64,000 bases of DNA from VRUE01 sp963703335 (GCA_963703335.1 OY969812.1:310001-374000), one strand, 5' to 3'. Shown: positions 14,780 through 25,172, counted from the first letter of the stretch. The notes: generated from the letters alone by a model not told the origin. Numbers and translations: made by a program.

Positions 14780-16452
14780 GACGCCGAGGAAACGGTCGCA
14801 GCGTACTTGGCCATTACGCCGGGGCCGAAAGGAGATTCCGGAGCTTGGTATTCGCTCACCCGTTTGGAGATTTCATCGTCTGAAAGGGCGACGTCGAGGC
14901 GACGGCCGTCGATGTCGACGGTGATCTCGTCACCCTCGCGGATCGCGGCGATCGGACCGCCCTTGGCCGCCTCCGGGGCGACGTGGCCGATCATCAGGCC
15001 GCGGGTGGCACCGGAGAAGCGGCCGTCGGTGACCATCGCCACGCTCTCCCCCAGGCCCTCGCCGACGATTGCCGCGGTGACCTGGAGCATCTCGCGCATC
15101 CCGGGGCCGCCCACCGGACCCTCGTTGCGAATCACGACGATGTCCCCTGCCTTGATCTGCTGTTCCTTGACCGCCCGGAAGCACTCCTCTTCAGACTCGA
15201 AAACCCGGGCGGGCCCGGTCTGCTGGGTTCGCTCGGTCCCGGCGAGCTTCACCACCGCCCCTTCGGGGGCAAGGTTGCCGCCGAGAATCGCCAGGCCACC
15301 TTCGCTCTTTAGTGGGTCGTCGAGCGGACGCACGACTTCCTGGCCGGGCGCCTCGCTGGCCTCCGCCGCCACCTCGCCGATCGTCTTACCGGTGACGGTA
15401 AGCGCGTCCTCGTGCAGGCTGCCGGATTCGGAGAGGCGCTTGAGGATCACCGGCACGCCGCCGGCGGCGTAAAGATCGGTCGCGACGAAACGGCCTCCCG
15501 GCTTCAGATCGGCGAAAAGCGGCGTTGCGCGGGAGATGCGCTCGAAGTCACCCATCGTCAGCTCGATGCCGAGCTCCTTGGCGAGCGCGATCAGGTGCAG
15601 GACTGCGTTGGTCGATCCGCCTGAGGCGCAAACGCAGGCGATCGCGTTCTCCAGCGAGTCGCGCGTGATCACCTTGCTCGGCGTCACGTCGTCGGTCAGG
15701 ACACCCAGGACCAGCTCGCCGATCCGCTCCGCGACCGTTCCCTTCTCGCCGTCTTCAGCGGGAACCATCGCCGATCCGCCAGCGCTAATCCCCAGCGCCT
15801 CGAAGGCGCAAGCCATCGTGTTGGCGGTGAACTGGCCGCCGCAGGCGCCAGCGCCGGGGCTGGCAACGCCCTCCAGCTCACTCAATTCCTCGTCGGTCAT
15901 CTCGCCGGCGTTGTGAGCACCGATCGCCTCGAAGATGTCGAGGATCGTCACGTCGCGACCGTGCCAGTGACCCGGGGCGATCGAGCCGCCGTAGAGGAGC
16001 ACCGAAGGAACGTCGAGACGGGCCAGTGCCATCGCACAGCCGGGGATCGTCTTGTCGCAGGCGCAGAGGGCGACGATCGCGTCGAATTGATAGCCGCGCG
16101 CCATCAGCTCGATCGAGTCGGCAATTACCTCGCGGCTGACCAGCGAGGCCTTCATCCCCTGCGTGCCCATCGTCACCCCATCGGAGACGGCGACGGTGTT
16201 GAACTCCATCGGCGTGCCACCGGCCGCCCGCACGCCCGCCTTGACGTGCTCGGCGAGACCACGGAGGTGGAAGTTGCAGGGCATCGCCTCAGTCCAGGTG
16301 TTGGCGATGCCAATCGTCGGCCTGCTCAGCGCCTCGTCATCGAAGCCGATGCCCTTCATGTAGGCGCGCGCGTGGGCGCGATCCGGACCGTCGAAGACGA
16401 CGCTGGAGCGGGGACGCGGAAGCTTGGTCTGGGTGGCTCCGTTCGAACTCAT
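14758..16452 (-). CDS. ilvD: Dihydroxy-acid dehydratase
   Basis: 564 aa, full length. Iron-sulphur cluster ligands occur in CACDKTIPGC and GACGGQFTANTMA. The C-terminal swivel has GPVGGPGMREML and TDGRFSGATRGLMIGHV. It catalyses the fourth step of valine and isoleucine synthesis (and the pantothenate precursor) in the cytosol. It stands 10 bp upstream of no other ilv gene here; its neighbour on the same strand is thiD. Confidence 0.95.
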   Translation of the reverse strand: MSSNGATQTKLPRPRSSVVFDGPDRAHARAYMKGIGFDDEALSRPTIGIANTWTEAMPCNFHLRGLAEHVKAGVRAAGGTPMEFNTVAVSDGVTMGTQGMKASLVSREVIADSIELMARGYQFDAIVALCACDKTIPGCAMALARLDVPSVLLYGGSIAPGHWHGRDVTILDIFEAIGAHNAGEMTDEELSELEGVASPGAGACGGQFTANTMACAFEALGISAGGSAMVPAEDGEKGTVAERIGELVLGVLTDDVTPSKVITRDSLENAIACVCASGGSTNAVLHLIALAKELGIELTMGDFERISRATPLFADLKPGGRFVATDLYAAGGVPVILKRLSESGSLHEDALTVTGKTIGEVAAEASEAPGQEVVRPLDDPLKSEGGLAILGGNLAPEGAVVKLAGTERTQQTGPARVFESEEECFRAVKEQQIKAGDIVVIRNEGPVGGPGMREMLQVTAAIVGEGLGESVAMVTDGRFSGATRGLMIGHVAPEAAKGGPIAAIREGDEITVDIDGRRLDVALSDDEISKRVSEYQAPESPFGPGVMAKYAATVSSASHGAVTS

Positions 16453-16461
16453 GGCCGAAAT

Positions 16462-17265
16462 CTAGCGGGGCAGCCCAGAGGCGAGATCGAAGACATCAAC
16501 CGGGCCGGGGCCATCGCCGAGCTCATCGATGCCTGCCGCGACCGCCGCCGAGGCGACCTCACGCGCTCTCCGCGCCGCATCGAGCGGCACTTCACCGAGA
16601 GCCAAGAAGGCCGCCAATGCTGAGGAATGGGTGCAACCGGACCCGTGGGCGGTTCCACCGGGATGTCGCTCACCGCGAATCTCCGCCGCCTCGCGGCCGT
16701 CAAAGAAGAGGTCGACAACCCGCTCGCTGTGGCCGCCGGTGACGACGACCGCGTGCGGGCCGAGGGCGCGAACCTCGCGCGCCAAGTCCTCTTGAGAGTC
16801 CTTCTCTCCGGCCCCTGCCAAGGCACGCGCCTCGGGAATGTTCGGCGTCACCACCGTCGCCAGCGGCAGGAGGCGTTCGACCAGGGCCGAGCGAGCCTCC
16901 TCGTCGAGCAAGACGGCGCCACTCTCGGCGACCATCACCGGATCGACCACGACCGGTGCATCGCCGACGAAGCGGAGAGCCTCGACCACGGCGTCGACCG
17001 TCTCGCTGGTGCCGAGCATCCCGACCTTCACCGCGGCAACTCCGATGTCTTCGGCGACGGCGCCCACTTGGGCGACGATCATCTCGGGCGAGACCGTTTC
17101 GATCGCCTCAACGCCAACGGTGTTCTGCGCCGTAATCGCAGTTATCGCCGTCATCCCGTGGACCCCGCAGCGTGCGAATGCCTTCAAGTCAGCCTGAATG
17201 CCGGCGCCACCGCCGGAATCCGACCCGGCGATCGAGAGCACGGCTGGGATCGAGGAGCTAGTCAC
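16462..17265 (-). CDS. thiD: Hydroxymethylpyrimidine/phosphomethylpyrimidine kinase
   Basis: 267 aa, ribokinase fold. SIAGSDSGGGAGIQADLKAF begins the protein and binds HMP, and the C-terminal GTAHGSGCTHSSALAAFLALG gives the anion hole and catalytic Asp-equivalent region. Here the usual GTGC reads GSGC. It phosphorylates HMP and HMP-P for thiamine synthesis. The start is GTG 17265. It is co-directional with ilvD and dprA but not overlapping. Confidence 0.9.
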   Translation of the reverse strand: MTSSSIPAVLSIAGSDSGGGAGIQADLKAFARCGVHGMTAITAITAQNTVGVEAIETVSPEMIVAQVGAVAEDIGVAAVKVGMLGTSETVDAVVEALRFVGDAPVVVDPVMVAESGAVLLDEEARSALVERLLPLATVVTPNIPEARALAGAGEKDSQEDLAREVRALGPHAVVVTGGHSERVVDLFFDGREAAEIRGERHPGGTAHGSGCTHSSALAAFLALGEVPLDAARRAREVASAAVAAGIDELGDGPGPVDVFDLASGLPR

Positions 17266-17275
17266 CGTTCGCAGC

Positions 17276-18391
17276 CTAGATGGCAGGCGGAATCAGCATG
17301 GTCCGGGAGTAAACGCCGACGAGTGAGCAGCTGAGGTAACCCAAGGCCTCCAAGGTGGCTAGAGCCGAAGCGGTCTCGGCTCCTGAAAGGTCAAGCCCTG
17401 AGGCAATGAGATCGCAGTTCTCCGCCCCCCGCTCCACCGCAACAAGCACTTCGCGGAGCCTCGGGTCCAGGCCAGGGCCGGTTCGCTCCGCTATCCGCAC
17501 GCCTGGCCCGAGCATCGCGTCGAGCACGTCCTGGCCATCCCGAATCAGACAGGCACCACCGGCGAGGAGGTCATTTGTTCCGGCCGAGGCGCGGGAGTTG
17601 ACCGGACCCGGTACAGCGCCCAGGTCGCGACCGAGATCAGCGGCGAGGTCGGCGGTGATCAGCGAGCCCGAGCGCTGCGCCGCCTCAATCACCACCGTCA
17701 TTCCGGCCAAGGCGGCCATGATGCGGTTGCGCGCCGGGAAGGTCCAACGCCAGACCCCGGTGCCCGGCGGCAGCTCGGAGAGGACGAGGCCCTGCTCGCA
17801 AATCTGCCGCCAAAGAGATCGGTGCGAGGCGGGGTAAGGAAAGTCCACGCCACAGCCCAACACCGCAACGGTCGGGCCTGCCTCGAGCGCGCCACGATGG
17901 GCGCAGGCATCGATGCCGAATGCCAAACCGCTGGTCACGAGCAAACCGGCGACGGCAAGTTCTCTGGCTATCTCGCGGGCGACCTCGCGCCCATAGGAAC
18001 TGGCCCTCCTGGCACCGACCACGGTGACGGTGGCCCCCGGCTCCAGTCGCTCCAGCAACGCCGGGTCACCACGCCCGATCAGCGCCCACGGGGCATCCGC
18101 AGCATCACGCAAGCCGGCTGGGAAGCGCGCGTCGTGCCGACAGCAGGCCCAGCACTGGGCCGCAACCAGATCGGCGCTGAGCCGGCGCTCGGGCAGCGCA
18201 GCGATCCCGGCGAGGACTTGTGTGGCGATATTCGGCGCCGCGGCTGCTGCCAGGTCCTCGTTGGACAGACGCAGTAGTTCGGGTGAGCGCGAGCCGGGCG
18301 CCGCAGTGGCGATCTTTTCGATGTAGGGGGCGAGGTGAGCGAGCAGGCGCGCGCGGCGAAGGCAATCTGGACATGCGTGGGGCTCGTTCAT
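17276..18391 (-). CDS. dprA: DNA-processing protein DprA
   Basis: 371 aa. The Rossmann-like DNA-binding core spans GARRASSYGREVAREIA, LVTSGLAFGIDACAHRGAL, TVAVLGCGVDFPYPASHR and FPARNRIMAALAGMTVVIEA. A winged-helix-like C-terminus follows. An N-terminal CPDCLRR pair of cysteines is an unusual extra. It loads RecA on incoming single-stranded DNA in transformable bacteria. Its ATG overlaps the comM stop (ATGA), forming a competence-related pair. Confidence 0.9.
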   Translation of the reverse strand: MNEPHACPDCLRRARLLAHLAPYIEKIATAAPGSRSPELLRLSNEDLAAAAAPNIATQVLAGIAALPERRLSADLVAAQCWACCRHDARFPAGLRDAADAPWALIGRGDPALLERLEPGATVTVVGARRASSYGREVAREIARELAVAGLLVTSGLAFGIDACAHRGALEAGPTVAVLGCGVDFPYPASHRSLWRQICEQGLVLSELPPGTGVWRWTFPARNRIMAALAGMTVVIEAAQRSGSLITADLAADLGRDLGAVPGPVNSRASAGTNDLLAGGACLIRDGQDVLDAMLGPGVRIAERTGPGLDPRLREVLVAVERGAENCDLIASGLDLSGAETASALATLEALGYLSCSLVGVYSRTMLIPPAI

Positions 18392-19878
18392 TCGCTGTCC
18401 CTCCGACGCAATTGCAGCGCCTGGGCCATCTGCTCGCGCGTGATCGCGCCGCTGCCCGCCAGGTCAGCCACGGTTTGGGCGAGGCGCAGCACCCGATCGT
18501 GGGCGCGGCCGCTGAGCCGATGCCGGGCGTAGGCGTCGGCGAGCAGCGCCGCTGCCCCTTCGTCAAGGGCGCACTCCCGCACCTCGGCTGGTGTCATCTC
18601 GGCGTTGCACCGACCAGGACCAAGGCGATGCCCTTGACGCTGACGAGCAGCGTCCACCCGCTCCCGCACCGCGGCTGATGCCTCGCCGGGCGGGCCAGCG
18701 ATCTCCGCTGCCGATGGCTGGCGGATTGCAGCCAGCACGTCGATGCGATCTGCCAGCGCCCCGCTCAAACGAGCCTGGTAGCGCCGCACCGCAAGTGGTG
18801 CACAGCTGCACTCAGGATCCGCCTCACCGCGTCCACACGGGCACGGGTTGGCCGCCGCGACGAGCATGAACCGACAGGGCAAGCGTCGCCAGGCCCCCGC
18901 TCGGGCGATTGAGACCCACCCCGTCTCCAGCGGCCCCCGCAGGGCCTCCAGGGTGTCGCGGCGGAACTCGCAAAGCTCGTCGAGGAAGAGGACGCCGCGG
19001 TGGGCCAGCGTCGCCTCGCCGGGATTGGGCGGGTTGCCACCTCCCACCAGTCCCGCCGGGCTGATCGTGTGATGTGGTGAGCGAAAAGGCCTGCCTCCGG
19101 GCCCCTCCTCGCCCAACCTGCCGCAGGCGCTGGCAATCCGTGCCACCTCGAGTGCCTCGGCTGCCGCCAGGGGCGGCAGGATCGAGGGAAGGCGACTGGC
19201 GGCGAGCGACTTGCCGGCACCCGGCGGACCGATCATCAGCATGCTGTGTCCACCCGCGGCAGCCACCTCGAGCGCGTAGCGGAGGTGGCGTTGTCCACGC
19301 AGGTCGGCGAGATCCGGCCCACCCGCTGCCGCGCTGAGCAGTAGTGGCATCGGCTGCGGTCGCGCCGGCTCCCACTCGTCAGCGGCCAGCCCCGCCACCT
19401 GAGCGAGGCTCTCCAAGCAGATCACGCCGATATCGTCGGCAAGCGCCGCCTCCGGACCGTTCTCGGCGGGCACGACGATCGCCTCCGCACCACCCTCGCG
19501 GGCAGCCTCGGCAATTGCCAGCACACCGGGCACCGGGCGCACCGACCCATCCAGCGCCAGCTCGCCCACCATCGCCAGTTGCCCATCAAGGTCGAGCTGA
19601 CCGGAAGCCGTAAGCAGGGCAACGGCTATCGCCAGGTCAAGGCCCGGCCCGGCCTTGCGCAGGCTTGCCGGAGCGAGATTGGCGACGATCCGCCGCAGTG
19701 GAAACTCAAAGCCGCAGTTGACCATCGCCGCCCGCACCCGCTCGCGCGCCTCGCGCACGGCTGTATCCGGCAGGCCGACGACCGAGAAGGTGGGCAGACC
19801 ACGGTGGACATCCACCTCGACCCGGACCGGACGGGCGGAAATGCCATCGAGGGTGAATGTCTGCGCCGTGGCGAGCAT
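18388..19878 (-). CDS. comM: ComM/YifB-family Mg-chelatase-like AAA+ ATPase
   Basis: 496 aa. An N-terminal ChlI/Lon-like fold (TFSVVGLPDTAVREARERV) precedes an AAA+ domain with Walker A GPPGAGKSLAA and Walker B LFLDELCEF, then a zinc-like CPCGRGEADPECSC cluster. In Vibrio the family is a branch-migration helicase during transformation. I chose the ATG at 19878 because the protein then starts MLATAQTFTL, as relatives do; an upstream start adds 8 residues. It is first in a pair with dprA. Confidence 0.88.
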   Translation of the reverse strand: MLATAQTFTLDGISARPVRVEVDVHRGLPTFSVVGLPDTAVREARERVRAAMVNCGFEFPLRRIVANLAPASLRKAGPGLDLAIAVALLTASGQLDLDGQLAMVGELALDGSVRPVPGVLAIAEAAREGGAEAIVVPAENGPEAALADDIGVICLESLAQVAGLAADEWEPARPQPMPLLLSAAAGGPDLADLRGQRHLRYALEVAAAGGHSMLMIGPPGAGKSLAASRLPSILPPLAAAEALEVARIASACGRLGEEGPGGRPFRSPHHTISPAGLVGGGNPPNPGEATLAHRGVLFLDELCEFRRDTLEALRGPLETGWVSIARAGAWRRLPCRFMLVAAANPCPCGRGEADPECSCAPLAVRRYQARLSGALADRIDVLAAIRQPSAAEIAGPPGEASAAVRERVDAARQRQGHRLGPGRCNAEMTPAEVRECALDEGAAALLADAYARHRLSGRAHDRVLRLAQTVADLAGSGAITREQMAQALQLRRRDSE

Positions 19879-20004
19879 TGGCGACGACGCTATGAAGAGC
19901 AATCCGACGCGTGGTGCGCAGGCTGAATCGCTTGTGGACCAGCTTTCGCGCGAAAGACGCGACGGTCACTGCGCTCCCCTCGGCAGCGCCTATGTTCGCC
20001 GGCG

Positions 20005-20382
20005 ATGACCGTGCAACGCCAACGCATCGGCATGGCCGCGGAGGAGCTCGTCGCCACCCGCCTGGCTGCCGCCCACTGGGAGATCCTCGAGCGCAATGCG
20101 CGCACGCGCTACGGCGAGCTCGACATCGTCGCCCTCGACGGCTACACCCTGGTCTTCGTCGAGGTCAAGGCCGGTCGCGAAGGCTCGGCATACGGCCCGG
20201 AGCGTCCCGTACTAGCCGTTGACCGCCGCAAGCAGCAACGCGTGCGGCGCCTCGCCGTCGCCTGGATGAGCGAACGGCGCGACGTTCCCCACTACACCGA
20301 GATCCGCTTCGACGCGGTTGGCGTGACCTTCAGCCGCACCGGCCGCGCGACCGATGTGGAGCACATCGAGGCTGCGTTTTAG
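20005..20382 (+). CDS. YraN/UPF0102 family predicted endonuclease
   Basis: 125 aa. The small PD-(D/E)xK-like fold has ARTRYGELDIVALDG (Glu and Asp) and LVFVEVKAG (Glu-x-Lys), the full nuclease signature. Family function is uncertain, but it is often next to rnhB and comM, as here. The ATG at 20005 begins MTVQRQRIGMAAEELVATRL, typical of the family. Its last 4 bp overlap the convergent rnhB end. Confidence 0.88.
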   Translation: MTVQRQRIGMAAEELVATRLAAAHWEILERNARTRYGELDIVALDGYTLVFVEVKAGREGSAYGPERPVLAVDRRKQQRVRRLAVAWMSERRDVPHYTEIRFDAVGVTFSRTGRATDVEHIEAAF

Positions 20383-21164
20383 CCGGCCAGCTCGAGCTGG
20401 GAGTAGGCGACTGACTGGAACGAGCGGCGGTGCAGCGGGGAGATGCCGATGCGCTCGATCGCCTCGCGGTGCTCGGGGGTCGAGTAGCCGACGTGCTCCT
20501 CGAAGCCCCAGCCCGGGTGCCTTTCGGCGGCTCGCCGCATGTAGCGGTCGCGGGTTACCTTGGCGATCACCGATGCGGCGGCGATCGCGGCGCTGGTGCC
20601 GTCGCCCTCGACCACGGCGCGATGCGGAACCGTGCACTGGCGCAGCGAGAAGCCATCAACGAGGCAGGTTGCTCCCTCGTCGGGCCGCAGCCGTTCTAGC
20701 GCGTTGGAGAGAGCTTCGATGTTGGTCACGTGCAGGCCGCGAGCGTCGATGCCGCGAGCGCAACGAACTACGACGCTCACTCGCTCGGCGGCGCGCAGCA
20801 CGCAGGGGAACAGCTCGGCGCGCTTCTCGGCGTGCATCTGCTTTGAGTCGTGCAGGCCGGCCAGAGCCCGGCGATCGCTGTTGGAGAGCGCCTCGTAATC
20901 GATCAGGACCGCGGCGGCAACCAATGGCCCGGCCAGGCAGCCTCGTCCAGCCTCGTCGGCGCCGGCAACCAAGCGGGTGCCGAGCCCTCGGTCAAAGGCG
21001 AAGAGACGGCGCGTGCGAGCCAGGCGGCGCCGGTGCGCCTTGCCCTTCGGCGCGGCCTTAGAAGATGCCGACTCGGTCGGGAGGCCAGTAGGTGGCAAAG
21101 GCCTTGCCGATGATCCATTTCTGCGGGATGGGTCCCCAGAAGCGGCTGTCGTCGCTTTCGCCAC
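20379..21164 (-). CDS. rnhB: Ribonuclease HII
   Basis: The catalytic domain begins VAGADEAGRGCLAGPLVAAA, with Asp and Glu of the DEAGRG motif. HDSKQMHAEKR, CLVDGF and ASVIAKVTRDRYM follow. It cuts at ribonucleotides misincorporated in DNA. The start is uncertain. The only ATG (21164) overlaps lepB by over 100 bp, and the N-terminal 50 residues then look non-conserved. TTG codons nearer the domain, such as the one at 20972, are alternatives. The domain itself is complete. Confidence 0.85.
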   Translation of the reverse strand: MAKATTAASGDPSRRNGSSARPLPPTGLPTESASSKAAPKGKAHRRRLARTRRLFAFDRGLGTRLVAGADEAGRGCLAGPLVAAAVLIDYEALSNSDRRALAGLHDSKQMHAEKRAELFPCVLRAAERVSVVVRCARGIDARGLHVTNIEALSNALERLRPDEGATCLVDGFSLRQCTVPHRAVVEGDGTSAAIAAASVIAKVTRDRYMRRAAERHPGWGFEEHVGYSTPEHREAIERIGISPLHRRSFQSVAYSQLELAG

Positions 21165-21678
21165 GGTTGTCGCCCATCATGAAGTAGTAGCCGGGTGGAA
21201 TGGTGATCGGTTTCGGCAAATTGCAGGCGGGAGCGAGACCGCAGGGCCGGATATAGGACTCTTCGCTCTTCTCCACGCCATTGACGACCGGGTGACCGTT
21301 GCGGACGGCGAGGGTGTCGCCTGGGCCGGCGACGATGCGCTTGATGAAGTTCTGGCTCGACTCTCCCGGCGTCGGCTTCGGGCATGCTTCCTTTTCCCCG
21401 TGCGGGACCCCGCACTGGGTGCCCCTATCGGCACCTTCGGGGGGGTGGAAGACGACGATGTCGCCGAGACCCGGATCGGTGAAGTGGTAGAGAAAGCGGT
21501 TGACCAGGACTCGCTGGCCGACGTCGAGGGTCGGCTCCATCGACTGCGAAGGGATCTGGTACGGCTTGATCAGCCAGGCCTGGATCGCCAGTGCCAGACC
21601 CAGCGCCAGGGCAACGATGACGACAAGCTCTACGAAGCCGCCGCCACGTGTCTTCGGCTTCGGGATCGAGAGTTTCAG
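21058..21678 (-). CDS. lepB: Signal peptidase I, probable CTG start
   Basis: About 206 aa. The membrane anchor VELVVIVALALGLALAIQAW precedes SQSMEPTL, whose Ser is the nucleophile. FIKRIVAGPGD supplies the general-base Lys, and GDNRGESDDSRFWGP is box E. It removes signal peptides at the outer face of the membrane. A start at the Met of MEPTL would delete both the nucleophile and the anchor. The open frame upstream has no ATG, GTG or TTG before the rplS region, and the best candidate is CTG 21678, overlapping the rplS stop (CTGA). Confidence 0.82.
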   Translation of the reverse strand: MKLSIPKPKTRGGGFVELVVIVALALGLALAIQAWLIKPYQIPSQSMEPTLDVGQRVLVNRFLYHFTDPGLGDIVVFHPPEGADRGTQCGVPHGEKEACPKPTPGESSQNFIKRIVAGPGDTLAVRNGHPVVNGVEKSEESYIRPCGLAPACNLPKPITIPPGYYFMMGDNRGESDDSRFWGPIPQKWIIGKAFATYWPPDRVGIF

Positions 21679-22511
21679 GCCGGGTCCCCGCCGGAGTCGC
21701 CGGATTTCTCCTCCGGCGCCTCGTCCTCGGCATCATCGGCCGCGGCGTTGTCCTCGGTCTCCCCCGCCTCAGGCGCCTCCGCGTCCGCCTCTGCCACCGT
21801 CTCACTTGCAGCCTCCGGCTCACCCTCAGCCCCCGGCTCCTCCGCAGTCTTCGCTTCTGCCTCCGGCTCAGCTTCAGCAGCCGGCTCCTCGGCGACCTCA
21901 GCCTCTGCCCCTGGCCCTGGCTCCTCGGCTGCCGCTTCAGGCGCAGCCTCGTCGGGCTCAGACGCCTCTGCCGCGGGTGGTGCGGGGGAGGACTCCTCGC
22001 CCGCAGCGTCGTCCCGCGAGGACGAGGAGTCCTCCCCCGCGACAGGACCCGCGGCCTCAGCGCCTTCGACCTGAGCGTCTTCCTCCGCCTGACTGATGCC
22101 TTCGGCGTCCACCGCTTCAGGCTCAGTCGCAGCCGTCGGAGTCGAGATCAGCTCCTCGTCAATCCCCCAGCGCCGCTCGGCAACCCGTGCCGCCTTGCCG
22201 ATCCGACCGCGCAGGTAGTAGAGCTTCGCCCGGCGTACGTCGCCGCGCGCCGCGATCTCCAGTTTCTCGATCTTCGGCGAGTGCAGCGGAAAGGTTCGCT
22301 CGACGCCGACACCGAAGGACTGCTTGCGGACGGTGAAGGTCTCGCGCACACCCGAGCCCTGTCGCCGCAGGACGATTCCCTCGAAGACCTGGGTGCGACG
22401 GCGGCTGCCCTCGACGACTTGGAAGTGGACTCGTACGCGATCGCCTGGATCGAAGGAGGGAAGTCCCTTCCTTAGTTGCCCACGCTCGATGTCGTCAATG
22501 ACGCTGCTCAT
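21675..22511 (-). CDS. rplS: Ribosomal protein L19 with long acidic C-terminal tail
   Basis: 278 aa. Residues 1-115 are a normal L19: FDPGDRVRVHFQVVEG, RTQVFEGIVLRRQGSG, VRETFTVRKQSFGVGVERTFP, RAKLYYLRGRIGKAARV. Residues from about 116 on are almost only Glu, Ala, Pro, Asp and Ser. L19 sits at the subunit interface and is usually about 115-120 aa. The tail is predicted to be disordered and strongly negative. It follows trmD in the classic rpsP-khpA-trmD-rplS order and is coupled to lepB. Confidence 0.9.
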   Translation of the reverse strand: MSSVIDDIERGQLRKGLPSFDPGDRVRVHFQVVEGSRRRTQVFEGIVLRRQGSGVRETFTVRKQSFGVGVERTFPLHSPKIEKLEIAARGDVRRAKLYYLRGRIGKAARVAERRWGIDEELISTPTAATEPEAVDAEGISQAEEDAQVEGAEAAGPVAGEDSSSSRDDAAGEESSPAPPAAEASEPDEAAPEAAAEEPGPGAEAEVAEEPAAEAEPEAEAKTAEEPGAEGEPEAASETVAEADAEAPEAGETEDNAAADDAEDEAPEEKSGDSGGDPA

Positions 22512-22565
22512 GCGAAAAAAGACCGCCGGGCCCGATCGGGGCTCCGCGCGGTGGCGGAATGGTAG

Positions 22566-23243
22566 CTACTCCGGGTTTTTTTCGAACTGCTCGGCCCGAG
22601 CCCTGCTCTGCTCGAGGCGCCATCGCCGGACCCGCTCGTGGTCGCCGGAGACCAGCACGTCCGGAACCTGCCAGCCACGGTAGACGGCGGGACGGGTGTA
22701 GTGCGGGTACTCCGGCATCCCCTCGAGCAGCGGGCTGAACGACTCCTCGACCGCACTCTGCTCATGCCCCAGAGCCCCCGGCAACTTCCGCATCACCACG
22801 TCCGCCAAGACCATCGCCGGCAACTCCCCCCCGGCCAACACATAGCGCCCGATCGAGACCTCGTCGTCAGCAAAGTGCTCATGCACCCGCTCGTCAAACC
22901 CCTCATAGCGCCCACACAACACCGCCACATGCGGCTCCCGAGTCAACTCATCCGCCAACTCGTCATCGAGCAACCGCCCCGTAGGCGAAAGCAAGACCCG
23001 CCGCGGCCGCTCCCCGTTCGAATAAGCAGCCCGCAACGCCGCATCGACCACATCGACCCGAAGGACCATCCCAGCCCCCCCGCCGTACGGCGCATCGTCA
23101 ACCTGCCCAGCACTCAAAGGAGTCGAATCGCGATAGTTGAACAACCGCAGCTCGTTCCCCTCGGCCAACGCATTCTGAACCGACCGCTGCGACCGAAACC
23201 AGTCGAAAGCCTCCGGAAACAAAGTGAAGATGTCCAGCTTCAT
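22566..23243 (-). CDS. trmD: tRNA (guanine-N1)-methyltransferase
   Basis: 225 aa SPOUT methyltransferase. MKLDIFTLFPEAFDWF starts the protein. PYGGGAGMVLRVDVVDAAL, LLSPTGRLLDD, VLCGRYEGFDERV and SIGRYVLAGGELPAMVLADVVMRKLPG form the trefoil knot that binds SAM. It makes m1G37 in tRNAs reading CNN codons and so prevents frameshifting. It lies in the ribosomal operon between khpA and rplS. Confidence 0.95.
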   Translation of the reverse strand: MKLDIFTLFPEAFDWFRSQRSVQNALAEGNELRLFNYRDSTPLSAGQVDDAPYGGGAGMVLRVDVVDAALRAAYSNGERPRRVLLSPTGRLLDDELADELTREPHVAVLCGRYEGFDERVHEHFADDEVSIGRYVLAGGELPAMVLADVVMRKLPGALGHEQSAVEESFSPLLEGMPEYPHYTRPAVYRGWQVPDVLVSGDHERVRRWRLEQSRARAEQFEKNPE

Positions 23244-23293
23244 GCACTCATCTTGCCGCGGCGCAAGGCAGGCTTGCCTCGGCGCCTCCCCCG

Positions 23294-23524
23294 TCAGTCA
23301 AGAATGTCGACGATAACCCGTCGATCGAGCCTTACAGCCGCCGCTTTAGCAATCGTCCGAATCGCGTTAGCCACTCGCCCGCCCTTGCCGATCACGCGCC
23401 CGAGGTCGTCTTCAGCAACAGTGATCTCATAGACAAGATCGCCGTCCTCTTCCAACTCCTCGACAACGACCGCACTTGGGTCCTCGACCAGCGACCTGAC
23501 GAGGAACTCCAGAAGCTCCGTCAC
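23294..23524 (-). CDS. khpA: KH-domain RNA-binding protein KhpA
   Basis: 76 aa. A single type II KH domain with the motif LGRVIGKGGRVANAIRTI, containing the GxxG loop (GKGG). This family binds many RNAs and works with KhpB in Gram-positives. The start is GTG 23524, two bases after the rpsP stop, so it is translated with rpsP. Confidence 0.92.
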   Translation of the reverse strand: MTELLEFLVRSLVEDPSAVVVEELEEDGDLVYEITVAEDDLGRVIGKGGRVANAIRTIAKAAAVRLDRRVIVDILD

Positions 23525-23526
23525 GG

Positions 23527-23781
23527 CTAACTGCCCGAGGCGGGAATGCCCTTGGTGCGCAGCAGCGTGGCCACCGTCTCTGACGGCTGGGCGCCGTGCT
23601 CGAGCCAGTGGCGGGCGCGGGCCTCGTCGAGCTCAATCGTCGAAGGCTCCGTCTGCGGGTTGTACTGCCCGATCGTCTCGATCGTGCGGCCGTCACGCGG
23701 CGAGCGCTTGTCGGCGACGACTATCCGCCAGATCGGGTTCTTCTTCGACCCGACTCGTCTGAGTCTGATTCGTACTGCCAT
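23527..23781 (-). CDS. rpsP: Ribosomal protein S16
   Basis: 84 aa. MAVRIRLRRVGSKKNPIWRIVVADKRSPRDGRTIETIGQYNP in outline is the diagnostic N-terminus (given here in parts: AVRIRLRRVGSKKNP, RIVVADKRSPRDGR). A short C-terminus ends in RTKGIPASGS. It is needed for assembly of the 30S body. It is the first ribosomal gene after ffh, at 13 bp distance, in the conserved ffh-rpsP-khpA-trmD-rplS order. Confidence 0.95.
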   Translation of the reverse strand: MAVRIRLRRVGSKKNPIWRIVVADKRSPRDGRTIETIGQYNPQTEPSTIELDEARARHWLEHGAQPSETVATLLRTKGIPASGS

Positions 23782-23794
23782 CGGCCGCGAGAGG

Positions 23795-25162
<1,368 letters not shown>

Positions 25163-25172
25163 TTCGCTGAGA

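Noticed and set aside
22547..22570. tRNA-like start (GCGGTGGCGGAATGGTAG) on the plus strand
   Set aside because: It resembles the 5' end of tRNA-Leu/Ser but no anticodon arm, T arm or acceptor 3' strand follows.
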